Below, in pieces: positions 43,560-53,550 of a stretch of DNA of 64,000 nucleotides; position 1 is the first letter of the stretch; each line of letters begins with the position of its first letter. Made by a program: the position numbers and the translations under genes. The notes under the pieces were generated by a model. That model did not search any database. It saw nothing but the letters and a program-made list of their open reading frames with translations, and was not told where the DNA came from. This stretch comes from Durusdinium trenchii (lineage: Eukaryota; Sar; Dinophyceae; Suessiales; Symbiodiniaceae): the NCBI GenBank assembly GCA_963970005.1, contig CAXAMN010000001.1, forward strand, positions 2,366,975 to 2,430,974. Reading direction: 5' to 3'.

Positions 43560-44190
43560 TAGAGCGCTAAGGCGCTGCCATTGGGGGAAGCTTTTGCAAG
43601 TGACTTTTCATGGATGTGTCACGTGTCAGTTTGCGACGCTATTCCATTGTGATTTGCATGAAAATGACATGTCGCGCAAGAAACGTGATGCACTTCGCTG
43701 CACAGGCGCAGCATTTTGTGAGATCCTCAGTTTGTTACGCAGTTCCATTGGGATTAGCGTTTGGAGAGTCGTGTTTTTGGGGTGTTGGATGTGGCCGTGC
43801 CATTGGGATTTGCGTTTCAGGGTGTGGCATCGAAGCTCTGTTTTCGTGACCAGTCTCAGCTGAAGTGGCGATTTTGGTGGATGGGAGTGTGCTCAGAACC
43901 GGTCGAAATCATTCCAAACGTGTGGTGTGGTGCAAATTTTGTTGAAGCTGACATGAGATGATATTGCCACTTTTCGTGGCAGGCGCAGTACTTTGTGCGC
44001 GTTAGACGTGTGGACGCGGAAAGATTCGTGGCAGGCCCAGGGAATCGTGAGGTTGTGAGTTGTGGTAGAGGTGAATGTCGCTGTCACATTGGGATTGGCG
44101 TGTGAGCGGATGTTGTTTGGAGGGGCTGGAATCGCGAAACTGCTTGGCAGGACTGCGTGATGTGTGTGCTCCGATGGGTGTTTCCGCTGG
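43560..44190. repeat. Degenerate repeat preceding the 52-bp array
   Basis: CCATTGGGATTAGCGTTTGG (43746), CCATTGGGATTTGCGTTTCA (43800) and CACATTGGGATTGGCGTGTG (44083), with weaker relatives near 43577 and 43641, suggest a decayed array. Apparent Cys/Trp-rich proteins read here are unlikely to be genes. Confidence 0.5.
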
Positions 44191-44480
44191 ACTTTTGGAG
44201 GAAGTCTCGTGCGAAACGTTCGTTTTGCAGACTTTGACATGTGAGTTTTTGAGGAAGTCTCGTACGAAACGCTCGTTTTGGGGACTTGACATGTGACTTT
44301 TGGAGGAAGTCTCGGACGAAACGCTCGTGTTGGAGACTTGACGTGTGACTTTTGGAGGAAGTCTCGTACGAAACGCTCGTTTTTGAGACTTGACGCGTGA
44401 CTTTTGGAGGAAGTCTCGTACGAAACGCTCGTCTTGCAGCCTCGCAGCGTGACTTTTGGAGGAAGTCTCGTACGAATAGT
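44187..44480. repeat. 52-bp tandem repeat, six units
   Basis: The word GGAAGTCTCGTACGAAACGC marks units; its GAAGTCT starts at 44201, 44254, 44306, 44358, 44410 and 44462, so the period is 52 bp (once 53). The full unit also contains CTCGTTTTGGAGACTTGACG and TGTGACTTTTGGA. The last unit is cut off where the 13-bp array begins. Confidence 0.95.
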
Positions 44481-45372
44481 GCCCTACAGGAGTGTCCCAC
44501 AAGAGTGTCCTACAAGAGTGTCCCACAAGAGTGTCCTACAAGAGTATCCCACAAGAGTTTCCTACAAGAGTGTCCCACAAGAGTGTCCCACAAGAGTGTC
44601 CCACAAGAGTCTCCTACAAGAGTGTCCCACAAGAGTGTCCCACAAGAGTGTCCCGTATGAGTGTCCCACAAGAGTGTCCCACAAGAGTGTCCCGCATGTC
44701 CCACAAGAGTGTGCTACAAGAGTGTCCCACAAGAGTGTCCCGTATGAGTGTCCCACAAGAGTGTCCCACAAGTGTGTCCCACAAGAGTCTCCTACAAGAG
44801 TGTCCCACAAGAGGGTCCCACAAGAGTGTCCCGTATGAGTGTCCCACAAGAGTGTCCCACAAGAGTGTCCCGCATGTCCCACAAGAGTGTCCTACAAGAG
44901 TGTCCCACAAGAGTGTCCCGTATGAGTGTCCCACAAGTGTGTCCCACAAGAGTGTCCGACAAGAGTGTCCCATAAGAGTGACCCACAAGAGTGTCCTACA
45001 AGAGTGTGCAACAAGAGTGTCCCGTAAGAGTGTCCCACAAGAGCGTCCTACAAGAGTGTCCCACAAGAGTGTCCCACAAGAGTGTCCCACAAGAGTGTCC
45101 CGCAACAGTGTCCCACAAGAGTGTCCCACAAGAGTGTCCTACAGGAGTGTCCCACAAGAGTGTCCTACAAGAGTGTTCTACAGGAGTATCCCACAAGAGT
45201 GTCCTACAAGAGTGTCCCACAAGAGTTTCCTGCTAGAGTGTCCCACAAGAGTGTCCCACAAGAGTGTCCCACAAGAGTGTCCCACAAGAGTGTCCCGTAA
45301 GAGTGTCCCACAAGAGTTTCCTACAAGAGTGACCCACAAGAGTGTCCCACAAGAGTGTCCTACAAGAGTGTC
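44481..45372. repeat. 13-bp minisatellite, about 68 copies, 178-bp higher-order period
   Basis: The unit is CCCACAAGAGTGT. Because 13 is not a multiple of 3, each + frame reads the same 13-residue cycle (SHKSVPQECPTRV), and both strands are free of stops over most of the array, giving a 298-codon + ORF and several minus ORFs. Variants recur at fixed distance: the 9-base unit CCCGCATGT at 44691 and 44869, CCCGTATGAGTGT at 44652/44830 and 44739/44917, all 178 bp apart. I see no start context or splice border and treat the ORFs as by-products. Confidence 0.97.
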
Positions 45373-45686
45373 ATTTGGACATATGTAGCTTTTTGAACGT
45401 GTTTGCATTCGGGTTCGTGGGCTCCATCTTGTTGTTTTTGTTTAACACAGCTCCTCATGTTTCACATTTGCCCTGAAACCTGAGTAGTTTTTGTCCACTT
45501 TCTCTAAGACTCTTACTATTTGAGAAGGGGTAGCCATGGGGGGTGGAGTGGTGTAGATTGTAGAAACGCGGGTTTTTGTAAGGATAGTGATATGTAAACA
45601 ATAGCAAATGCAAAATATCTTCTGAAAACAATAAACACACCAAGAAAAACATGAAGTTTAGAACAAAAAATGACCCCAAAAAAACA

Positions 45687-45755
45687 CAAAAAGTTCAGAC
45701 CTATGTCTCCTGTCCAGCCTCTCCTGGGTATTTGTCCATGGGTCTGAACTTTTTG
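45687..45755. repeat. Foldback hairpin element B, copy 1
   Basis: A perfect 15-bp inverted repeat (CAAAAAGTTCAGACC at 45687-45701 and its complement at 45741-45755) encloses ATGTCTCCTGTCCAGCCTCT CCTGG. A poly-A-rich tract precedes and a TTTG-rich tract follows, as in family A at 16.3 kb. Confidence 0.9.
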
Positions 45756-45837
45756 TTTTGTTTGTTTGTTTTGGTCTTGGCTGGTTTGCCCAAAAGTGGC
45801 TGGTTTGCCCAAAAGTGACCAAAAACCAAAACAGAAA

Positions 45838-45897
45838 CAAAAGTTCAGACCTATGTCTCCTGTCCAGCCTCTCCTGGGTCCCTCTCCATGGGTTTGT
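45838..45897. repeat. Foldback hairpin element B, copy 2 (decayed arm)
   Basis: The left arm and loop are identical to copy 1 (AAAGTTCAGACCTATGTCTC), but the right arm has changed to CCATGGGTTTGTCAAAAAG. Confidence 0.85.
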
Positions 45898-45919
45898 CAA
45901 AAAGTGCATACAAATTATT

Positions 45920-47260
45920 GCTCATTCATTTCTAATTAACACCAGTTCAATTCTAATTTACATTCAAATTTGCGTCTAATTAAACTTTAAATTGAATCTA
46001 ACTTGAGTATGTAATATACTTATACTTTAATTCTAAGTGGAGCCTAATTGAATTCTAAACTAAGTCTATGTAGTTTAAAGTTCGTTGTAATCAAATTCTA
46101 AATTCAATGTCTATTCTGATTCAATTCTATTATAATGCTAATTCTGTTTGACTACTTTGGGTCTAATACTAAATTCAAATTTGAGTCTAAATGTGAATTT
46201 GCAACATGCTTCTAATTTAATTCTAAGTTGAGCAGAACTGAATTCAATATAATTGAATTCAAAGTGAGTCTGCAATTTATTCTAGCCAAATTCTAATTGA
46301 ATCTAGTTATAAAAACATTATAAGTCAATATTGTTCTATATACTAGCCAGGCCCTAGGTTAAACCACGCCAATACAAGTCTAAGTCAATGTCAATTTAAG
46401 TATTGTTTTTTGATTTAATGTTGTTCCTTCAATTCCAACTTAATTACAATTTATTTCTAATGTACTTCTCTTTCATTCTGCTTTGGATTAAATTGTAATT
46501 TTGTCTATTTCAATGTATTTGTAAGTGATTTCTAATGTTAATGCCTTTAGTTTCAGATTAAACTGTTTTACACATCTAATTTTACACTATTGTCATTGCT
46601 ATTTAGTTTTGATTTCTATATGTCTAATCTAGGTCTAAGTTGATTCCAATTCAATGCAAATGGAATTCTAATTGAGTGTTGATTTCATTCTAGAGAGTGG
46701 GTGTTGCGGGGGGTATGAATTTATTTCATTTAAGAAAGCAATGCTTCCATGTTTGAAAAACTTCATAAAAATCTCTCATGCTCAAAGCAACACCAATTCC
46801 CTAGAAGTAAATGAGAATTTCATAAAGTTAAATTGAAATAAATGAAAATTTCATAAAAACTACAATTAAATTGAAAACAAATAAAATAATAGAATTGAAA
46901 TTGAATTGTATAGCAGGTAGCTTAAACGCAAATTAAAATTTGGCTTGCATCAAACCCCAAATAAATTGAACTAGACTTAAATCTGAATTTACATATGAAG
47001 TTGAATTAAGTTATAATTTGGTTATTTAGAGTGTGGAGTTCTTTGCCTTCTGATTCTGATGTACTTACCCAATTGCGTTCAATAAGAGCAATACAATTCA
47101 CACTCTAAAAGCAAGAGATATGGGTTTGCATGGGGGCTGCGTGGAATTAGATTACTGCATCCAAGAACTTTTTAGTAAACACCTAACCTTTGGGATTTAT
47201 GAATTTTTGTAGTACATAGTTGAATGAACTAATATGCGTACCAACTGCACATAGAGCAAA
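45920..47260. repeat. A+T-rich degenerate repeat field
   Basis: About 1.3 kb is dominated by words such as TTCTAATTGAATTCTAA, TCTAAGTTGAATCTAA and AATTGAATT. The underlying unit seems to be about 10-14 bp. Toward the 3' end (46.8-47.0 kb) it becomes AAATTGAAATAAATGAAAAT. All frames are closed by frequent stops; no gene. Confidence 0.75.
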
Positions 47261-49486
47261 AACAAATCATCAATTTTAGAATCCTATCAATGTCATAGCA
47301 TTTGCAAAAAAAGGCAAAACTTTATAACATCACAACTTTCACAACCCTATCAATGTCATATCATCTGCAAAAAGAGAAACCTTACAAAATCACAACTTTC
47401 ACAACCCCACCCCCCATGACTACCCGCTCTCTATTATTTATAGCTGACAGGGCGTCCAGTGTGTGTGTATATATATATACGTGACCCAGAATTTGTGTCT
47501 TTTCTTTTCACATCCAAACTTGACTGAAAGCTAAGCACTCAGAAGCTTTCCTGGAAGAAGTTCTGAGATCGTTCACCTGCGTCACGTGAGCACGTAAACA
47601 CGTACACGTACCGTTAGCAAATAGCCATCATCTTCTTAATTATCGTGTTTTCATCCCATATGTAACAACATCCTCCTCGTGGAGGTGCACCCCTTGCATA
47701 CCCTCCCACCGATGATCCTCAGGCCCTACCCGCCATGCCCTTGGCTCCACTGGGATGTGCCTCGGTACCGTTGGTCTGAAGTTTTGGCCACAAGTGTTTG
47801 ATTTTGATGGTGTGTTTGATTGATTGATTTTGTTCGTGAGACTTGGGAAGGTGATGGTATTTTCGAGGACTGGTGAGTAAATCACTCGAGGATTCAGAAG
47901 ATCTGATTGGTCATGCAAAAACATGGCAAGCAAGTTGTTTTTGCGTCAACTTTGGTATGGATAAGCCCCCAGAGCCATGCTTGGGTGCTTCTCAAACAAA
48001 GAGACTTTACCCCAAACCACTGGCGACCCCAAAACCGCGCCATCCCGTGCCCATGTTTGTGTGGCGACATCCACGGAAGAAGTGCAGGAGGTTCGGACTG
48101 ACGGGTGACTGACGGAATCATGTTGTTCAATGGGACTGTTTGTTCCATTCGGTGTGCTCATGTTTGCTCACCAAAGGACCAAAGGATGCCCTTTTGTTCC
48201 TTTGGCTGTTTCGTGTGTTTCCCCTGGCCTTTCTTTTTTTTGGTGCTTATCCTTGTCGTTTTCATGTGTTGTTCCCTTTTTTGCTCACATAGTGCACTGA
48301 AACTTAGGTAGATAGATGTATAGTATATAGATAGGTACTTGGTATACGTGCATAGACCCTGTTGGCCTCTTTGTTGAATACATTGAATTCCGAAGGCGTT
48401 CATTGATTCGAGGTCTTTCACCTTTGGGTCACCATAAAATATGTAACTCTGACTGTTAGAATCAAATCTCAAGAATGGTGAAGAATTCCAAATTCCTAAG
48501 TGGATGCATAAAATGAATTATACACTCCTCCACCATTCAATGCAATCACCAGCATGTGAATCACTTCCTACTCGTGTCTACCGCTCATTTTTTTTGGACC
48601 TCCTTTCCCTCAGGTGCTGCAGCTGAACTGAAGGGCACTATTTATGCAGTAGGCTCGCATCGGCATGGGCAGTCCCAAACATGAAACGTTGACCGTGTAA
48701 AGTTAAATGATTTGGACAAAAATGGAAGACCAAAAGAAAACAGCTCACGACGTCGTATCACTTGGCTGCGCATGTCTGTCATATCCCACACTTTGGGGTG
48801 TGTCATTTATGGGGCAGTCCTTTTGAGGGACCTGGACGTCGCACGGTGGAGCAGTGGAGGGCAAACCTTCCCCGAAACAAAAAAACAAGAAACTCATGCC
48901 GAAGACAGGGTCTTGTTCCTTGGAGAGAACCTCAGGTCCTTGGAGTTGTTACTGTTCAAAGACGTTAAGAAAAATATAACACCTAAGAAGAGGTTGTTTG
49001 GACAATCATGCTTCCAGCACCTACGAGTATAGTGCGATCCTTTGCCATCTTACAGAGGTGAACCGGGGTGATTCGGGGTGAAAATGTGACTTGGCAGAAA
49101 AAAGACCTTAGGACCTAGGTATCGCCCATGTAACGGATTTTCAACCTTCCATGTTTTCAACCACCCTGTCCTGTTGCTTGGGAAGGCCTTCAGAAGCTGA
49201 AACGCCCCACGAGGCCCCCCAACAGCAACTTGCCGCGGTCGAGTGAGGTGTGAATGCTGATAGAAGCATGATTGTGTCTTGGCTCAATCATACTCTCAAC
49301 TCTGATTCCATTTGTGAACTGCACGTGGTTTATCTTGGTTCATGACCTGGAAACCCATAGTTTTGTGGTGAAAACGAGGGTTTCCTGTAGATTTGTCCCT
49401 TAAACCCATTCATTGAATCTAAAAGGTGCGAAACGAAGTACGTTTTTCATTTCTCCCTGATCTAGCTGGACACAATTTGTATCAAT
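47261..49486. other. Predicted Kelch intron, later part
   Basis: CATCACAACTTTCACAACCC occurs twice at 47325-47410. A + frame at 47873-48112 is open after a donor-like GGTGAGT and looks partly coding, but its borders are wrong for an exon. A TA microsatellite lies at 47466-47480. Confidence 0.35.
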
Positions 49487-49681
49487 TTGTACTATCCACC
49501 CATTGGCACTCATTTCAAGCTGCTGCGACAGGTGCATGAAGTCTCTTGGGGTTGCACAAGCACAATGATCAGGGTCATGAAGGTCCTGAAGTGGAAATCG
49601 CCGAAAGAATCTTTCTGGTCCATCGAGTCCCTCACCACCGGTCGATACAGAAATCCTTTCAACAATTTGGTGTGTATGTAA
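49487..49681 (+). CDS. Candidate exon, unknown
   Basis: The frame reads YPPIGTHFKLLRQVHEVSWG and later MIRVMKVLKWKSPKESFWSI, basic and aromatic-rich, to a stop in TA-rich sequence. No clear acceptor. It lies within the presumed 9-kb Kelch intron, so it is either a nested gene piece or chance. Confidence 0.28.
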   Translation: MYYPPIGTHFKLLRQVHEVSWGCTSTMIRVMKVLKWKSPKESFWSIESLTTGRYRNPFNNLVCM

Positions 49682-49785
49682 TTATATACAATATACTGTA
49701 TTAAACAAAAAAAACATGTATGATTATACAATATATATATGTACATAAATATGGATACAATCATATACAATCAATTTATCTTCAA

Positions 49786-49978
49786 AGTGAGTTCAACTTG
49801 GGAAGTCTCCCTGTTCCGAAGTCTTTGGACAGTAGTTTGTGTCGCCCGTATTTCGGACCATTTGGATGAACAGCTCCATTTGAAGCATCCTTTGGAGGAA
49901 GCTCAAAAGAGATTCAAAGAGCGGGGGCTGACTGCTCTCGGATGCTCAAAGAGTAGTCTTATTTTCACACCATGGTAA
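49786..49978 (+). CDS. Candidate exon, unknown
   Basis: After AAAGTGAGTTCAACTTGGGA the frame reads VSLFRSLWTVVCVARISDHL, DEQLHLKHPLEEAQKRFKER, GLTALGCSKSS. The second half is a good charged helix. No clean acceptor. Unknown family. Confidence 0.3.
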
Positions 49979-50171
49979 TGCTCCTCATGATCAACAGCTC
50001 AATCCGGCCACCTTCTGTTTTTTTCGGACGTCGAACTGGCGCCATATCGTCTTCGAAGTCCGTTAACCCAGCCATTTTTGCTTGAAAGACCCAGCCTTTC
50101 ACGGACCTCTTCCACGGCTTCCAGGCAGCCTGGGTCCGCGGCTTCCATTCCGACTGGTTCGGTGCTTCCAG

Positions 50172-50241
50172 GTCGAAGTCTTTGATCCAGCAGCATGTAC
50201 CTGGTCTGCTCGAGCGCCCGTCCCCAGGCGGTTATGGCATG
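50172..50241 (+). CDS. Kelch-repeat gene, exon f (V-E-V-F-D-P...W)
   Basis: Acceptor GGTGCTTCCAG is followed in phase 0 by VEVFDPAACTWSARAPVPRR and LWHG. This is a canonical Kelch strand: V-E-x-F-D-P, four residues, W. The 3' end is set near GCATGG|GTCATG, where CATGGGTC repeats begin, and is uncertain. It follows exon e in the correct order across an intron of about 9.1 kb. Confidence 0.65.
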
Positions 50242-51243
50242 GGTCATGGGTCCCATGGGTCCCATGGGTCATGAGCGCTGGTTGGTGCTTGTTTGTACCT
50301 GTTGGAAGACCACGGTTGACCACGGTCACTTACGTGATCACGTCTAGAGTCTAGACGAGATGAGTGGCTTGGAGGCTTGCAGTTCCTTCATTGATTAAAA
50401 CACCAGACAAGTTCAGCTGATCACGATGAAAGCCGATCCACAGCACCAGCTGGGGTGAGGACTCTTGACTCTTGAACGAGAGGTGCGTTGCTGCTAGGCT
50501 ACTTCACCTGATAGCAGCTTCAAGCCTGTAGGCCTGCAAAGGTATAGAGTAACAAGGAGTTTGGCCTCCTAGATCAAGATCTGCAAAGAGATGTCGAAAT
50601 TTGAGGCAACCGAACATTGGGATTCATATGGATCCATGTATTAGATTTCAATGAATTTATATATATTATATATATGTTGGTTGTTTTTGTTCACCAGCAC
50701 CCTCCAACAGGTCACCAAGTGAGGGTACTGGTACAATTGGTATGTATCCCAGACATTCCCAGACATGTATGAAACATATGCCGACAGTGATCCCAGACAC
50801 GACCCCAATGTGGGCAAAATATTCCATACCATGGTGACCACGCCAATGTGGGAAACATGTGACAGTTCCATGAAGTGTTTGGGTAATTATCATTCTTGAA
50901 AGTTTGACTCTTCTACGACACCCAGCCGCACCGTTTCTGCGACGTTTGCTTGCTGCGCGTCGCAGGCATCGCTTCGGGGTGGCCGCCGCGTCGGTGGTGG
51001 GGAGCCTACTCCGGTGGGGGACGCGTTTGGTCATTGTGATCCAGAAAAGGAGACTGCAGCTCTGAATCCAAGTTGGCTACATTGTACAACAATATGTATA
51101 TTGATGTATATTGAAGATGCAGTAATATATATATATAGTAATACTATAGTATCGTCATGGAAAAGAATGTGCTTTGCAGTTCTGCCGTGCTTTGCAGTTC
51201 CAGTTTATTGCACCAGCCAGGTCTGTGTGTTTGAGCCGCTCAG

Positions 51244-51291
51244 GCCGGGTCTTTGTATATTGCCGGCGGCCACAATGGGCAGAAGGAGCCG
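51244..51291 (+). CDS. Kelch-repeat gene, exon g (G-S-L-Y-I-A-G-G-H-N-G)
   Basis: From acceptor GCCGCTCAG to donor CCG|GTGGGT the phase-0 frame reads AGSLYIAGGHNGQKEP: small residue, G, S/R, L-Y-I-x-G-G, H-N-G turn. This is the Kelch inner strand and closely parallels exon c (V-G-G-H-D-G-Q-K). Other frames in this stretch are open but have no motif. Confidence 0.65.
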
Positions 51292-51784
51292 GTGGGTGGC
51301 AGCGCCCGGTCGGTTGGTGGTGGTCAATCTCAATCGCAGAAGGAGCCTATGGTCTTCTAACCCTGGGTAGGCAGCGTGTACTATATACCCAAGTTTGCAA
51401 TGGAAGACTACAATTGATTAAGACCCACGACACCATAAGATTCGTACAAGTATACATATTATATATATAAGCTTGGTCTAAAAGTGACCGGAACAATCCA
51501 AAGGTGACCGATCTTTGACCAAGTCTCCTTTCGTTTTTTTGCGGTGTCCATTGCAGGACTTAACATGAAATAATTGACTCTTTAGGCCTCTGAAGAAGCC
51601 TTGGCACAGCGACCATGTGTCCATCCATTATAGAGCTTCCAAAGGGGTGACCAATGGAGACCAAGAAGTAGTGTAGGGTTCTCCATTGGCAACCCCTTTG
51701 GAAGCTGACATTCTTAGTTGATCCAAACCCACCTGGACCTTTCCCAAACGACTCGAGTCTGACGGTCGCAGCGCCCGGTCCCGC

Positions 51785-51861
51785 AGGCGGTGGCCGAATT
51801 GGAGCGCTGCGACCTGCGGAAGCAAGGCCAGGGGGCGCCTATCGAGGTGTTCATGCTGTTC
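51785..51861 (+). CDS. Candidate exon upstream of the hairpin intron, interrupted by TGA
   Basis: After acceptor TCCCGCAG the frame reads AVAELERCDLRKQGQGAPIE and VFMLF, then a TGA at 51862-51864, then continues in the same frame into the next exon. The peptide is clearly protein-like. The TGA could mean a disabled gene, a sequencing error or a tiny unrecognised intron; a recoded TGA is possible but unsupported. Confidence 0.4.
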
Positions 51862-51870
51862 TGATCCCAG

Positions 51871-51969
51871 CTTGGTGCTCCCAAAAAAAAGGATGACGTG
51901 CCCCACGATTCCAAAGGGCTTCATGATGCTTTGGCGGAGGTTCATTGCGTTTTCGATGATTGTCTCAAG
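51871..51969 (+). CDS. Candidate internal exon, 33 codons
   Basis: From acceptor CTGATCCCAG to a consensus donor AAG|GTGAGT the phase-0 frame reads LGAPKKKDDVPHDSKGLHDA and LAEVHCVFDDCLK. A Lys-rich start, acidic centre and amphipathic helix are seen. A minus-strand frame of 182 codons overlaps but has no splice borders. Family unknown. Confidence 0.5.
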
Positions 51970-52019
51970 GTGAGTTTCACACCAATCCCGGTCGCGTTTT
52001 GGAACGCGACCGGGTGCAG
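51970..52019 (+). other. Putative 50-bp intron with a perfect hairpin
   Basis: It begins GTGAGT and ends GTGCAG. Inside, CCCGGTCGCGTT (51987-51998) and AACGCGACCGGG (52003-52014) form a perfect 12-bp stem with a 4-base loop. The stem ends five bases before the acceptor AG's G. Confidence 0.45.
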
Positions 52020-52085
52020 GCCATTGGGAGCAGCTGCCCCCGGCGCCTTCTGCACGGCATGGCTCAGCAGCAGCAGCTGCTGGAG
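52020..52085 (+). CDS. Candidate internal exon, 22 codons
   Basis: Between GTGCAG and donor GAG|GTGAGC the phase-0 frame reads AIGSSCPRRLLHGMAQQQQL and LE. The P-R-R-L-L-H-G string parallels the P-R-R-L-W-H-G of Kelch exon f, which may be coincidence or hint at a diverged blade. It joins in phase to the preceding exon. Confidence 0.5.
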
Positions 52086-52949
52086 GTGAGCCGTGGGATT
52101 TTCTTGGTCTGGTCTCCGTCAGCCGTTCATAGCAGAATGAGATTGAAACACTGGTCACAGGATGTTCGGATTGCACATGATGTGTCAGAGGGAGAACCTG
52201 GCTTCAACAGCATGCTGTGGCCACGTTCGCGAGCATCATTTTGCAGTCTGATTACAGCTCTTCAGCAGTTTTGCACGCTTGTAACGTACGCTGATTTAAA
52301 TACTGGACTTCGAGCGCTGCCGCGAAGCACCTTGGTTTTACCTGGAGATCGCAACATATCGCATCAAGACGTTCCCCACATTCCAGGTTTGGGCATCCAA
52401 ATAAATCCCATTGGGAAATCCTTTGGTTTCTGAGAATGACAAGATCATCGGTGCCCGGAGCCATTGAGAAACAAAAGATCCGCCAATGTCGCCAGAAACG
52501 AACCTAAGTTGGCCACGTTCACTTCTTTTATTGCGCTCATTGCACCCGTTTAGAGTCTAAGCCAAGGATGACCTCAGAAGTGCTATAGAACTGAAACACG
52601 CAATACTTGCACTCCATCTCTGTACAAGACAGTACTTTACTTCGAGTGATCCCCACCCTGAGACACAGGGAATCTAGTTTGGAAGAAGGCAGGGAATCTA
52701 GTTTGTGCTTTGACACATCATCTATCGATCTATCAATATCTATCAATCTATCATATAGGCTGGGAAATGTTCTGGACTGTGGTCTGACATCCTTGTTGTC
52801 ATGTGTTCTGACTTTTCCTGCCGTGAAGTCTGACATGTGCTGTGACATGGTCCAACTTCGGTCCTGGCATGGGCTCGGACATGTATTTCGACATTTGTTG
52901 TGCCATCAAAGAAAGTCTCTTTGGTGTGTCTTGCTAAGACATATGTATA
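52086..52949. other. Stretch without confirmed exon
   Basis: The + frame stays open to 52433 (DVRIAHDVSEGEPGFNSMLW and following), which may hide further exons; a minus frame overlaps at 52252-52464. A TATCTATCAATC-type repeat lies at 52721-52752. Confidence 0.3.
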
Positions 52950-53415
52950 TATATATATTTATTCTACTTGGCATTTTCCCGCACTCTGTCTGTCGGGTAT
53001 ATTCTGACATTGTACTTGGCATACAAACTGGTATTCAATCTGGCATGTATTTTTGCATACATTCTTGCATTCTTTTGTGCACTCTATCTGTGGAGGTCCG
53101 GCGGTGCCCACTGTGATCAAGCGCTCGCGGTTTAGGTCGGGCGGTGCCCACTGCGATCTAGCGCTCGCAGTTGAGGTCTGGCGGTGGCTGAGGTCAGGTA
53201 GTGCCCACTGTGATCTATAGCCTATAGCGCTCGTGGTTGAGGCCCGGTGCACGGTGCCTCTCACTTGGTTGAGGTCTGGCGGTGGCCACTGTGACTTAGC
53301 ACTCGCAGTTGAGGGCCGGTGGTGCCCAGTGCGACCTAGCCCTCGCAGTTGAGGGCAGGAGGAGCGGGAGGACTGATAAAACCTAACCACCCTCACCTGA
53401 CAGGTCGGGAACTTG
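52950..53415 (-). repeat. Composite dispersed element, copy 3
   Basis: Read on the minus strand: GACCTGTCAGGTGAGGGTGG, a short pyrimidine stretch, at least six 40-bp units (GGGCACCACCGG...CTCAACTGCGAGCGCTAGAT CGCAGT), then ATGCCAGATTGAATACCAG-type units and a TA microsatellite. The same order as copies 1 and 2 in opposite orientation. It sits in a predicted Kelch intron. Confidence 0.85.
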
Positions 53416-53500
53416 GCACGCAATCCTCACTCATGGACTCAAACCATCCACAATCATGGGACTGAGGCGATTTTGCATAGACGTCCTAATTCGTGGCCAG

Positions 53501-53550
53501 GCTCCTTCTACCTCATCGGCGGTGACGACGGCAAGTCGTTGGCACCGTTG
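53501..53550 (+). CDS. Kelch-repeat gene, exon h (G-S-F-Y-L-I-G-G-D-D-G-K)
   Basis: Acceptor TTCGTGGCCAG; with one G from the previous exon the frame reads GSFYLIGGDDGKSLAPL. G-S-F-Y-L-I-G-G-D-D-G-K-S-L is a near-consensus Kelch inner strand. The codon is split as in exon e. No clear donor; Kelch character ends about the A-P-L. A V-E-x-F-D-P strand that should lie between exons g and h was not found. Confidence 0.68.

Noticed and set aside
44187..45372. CRISPR-like array
   Set aside because: Repeats are directly tandem with no unique spacers, and the context is eukaryotic.
44492..45388. 298-codon ORF with a 13-residue repeat, and matching minus ORFs
   Set aside because: Produced by a 13-bp minisatellite that is open in nearly all frames. 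I cannot exclude expression, but there is no positive evidence for a gene.
52959..53423. 154-codon minus ORF with repeated Asp-Leu-Asn and Ala-Pro-Pro words
   Set aside because: It is the 40-bp unit of the composite element read in frame.
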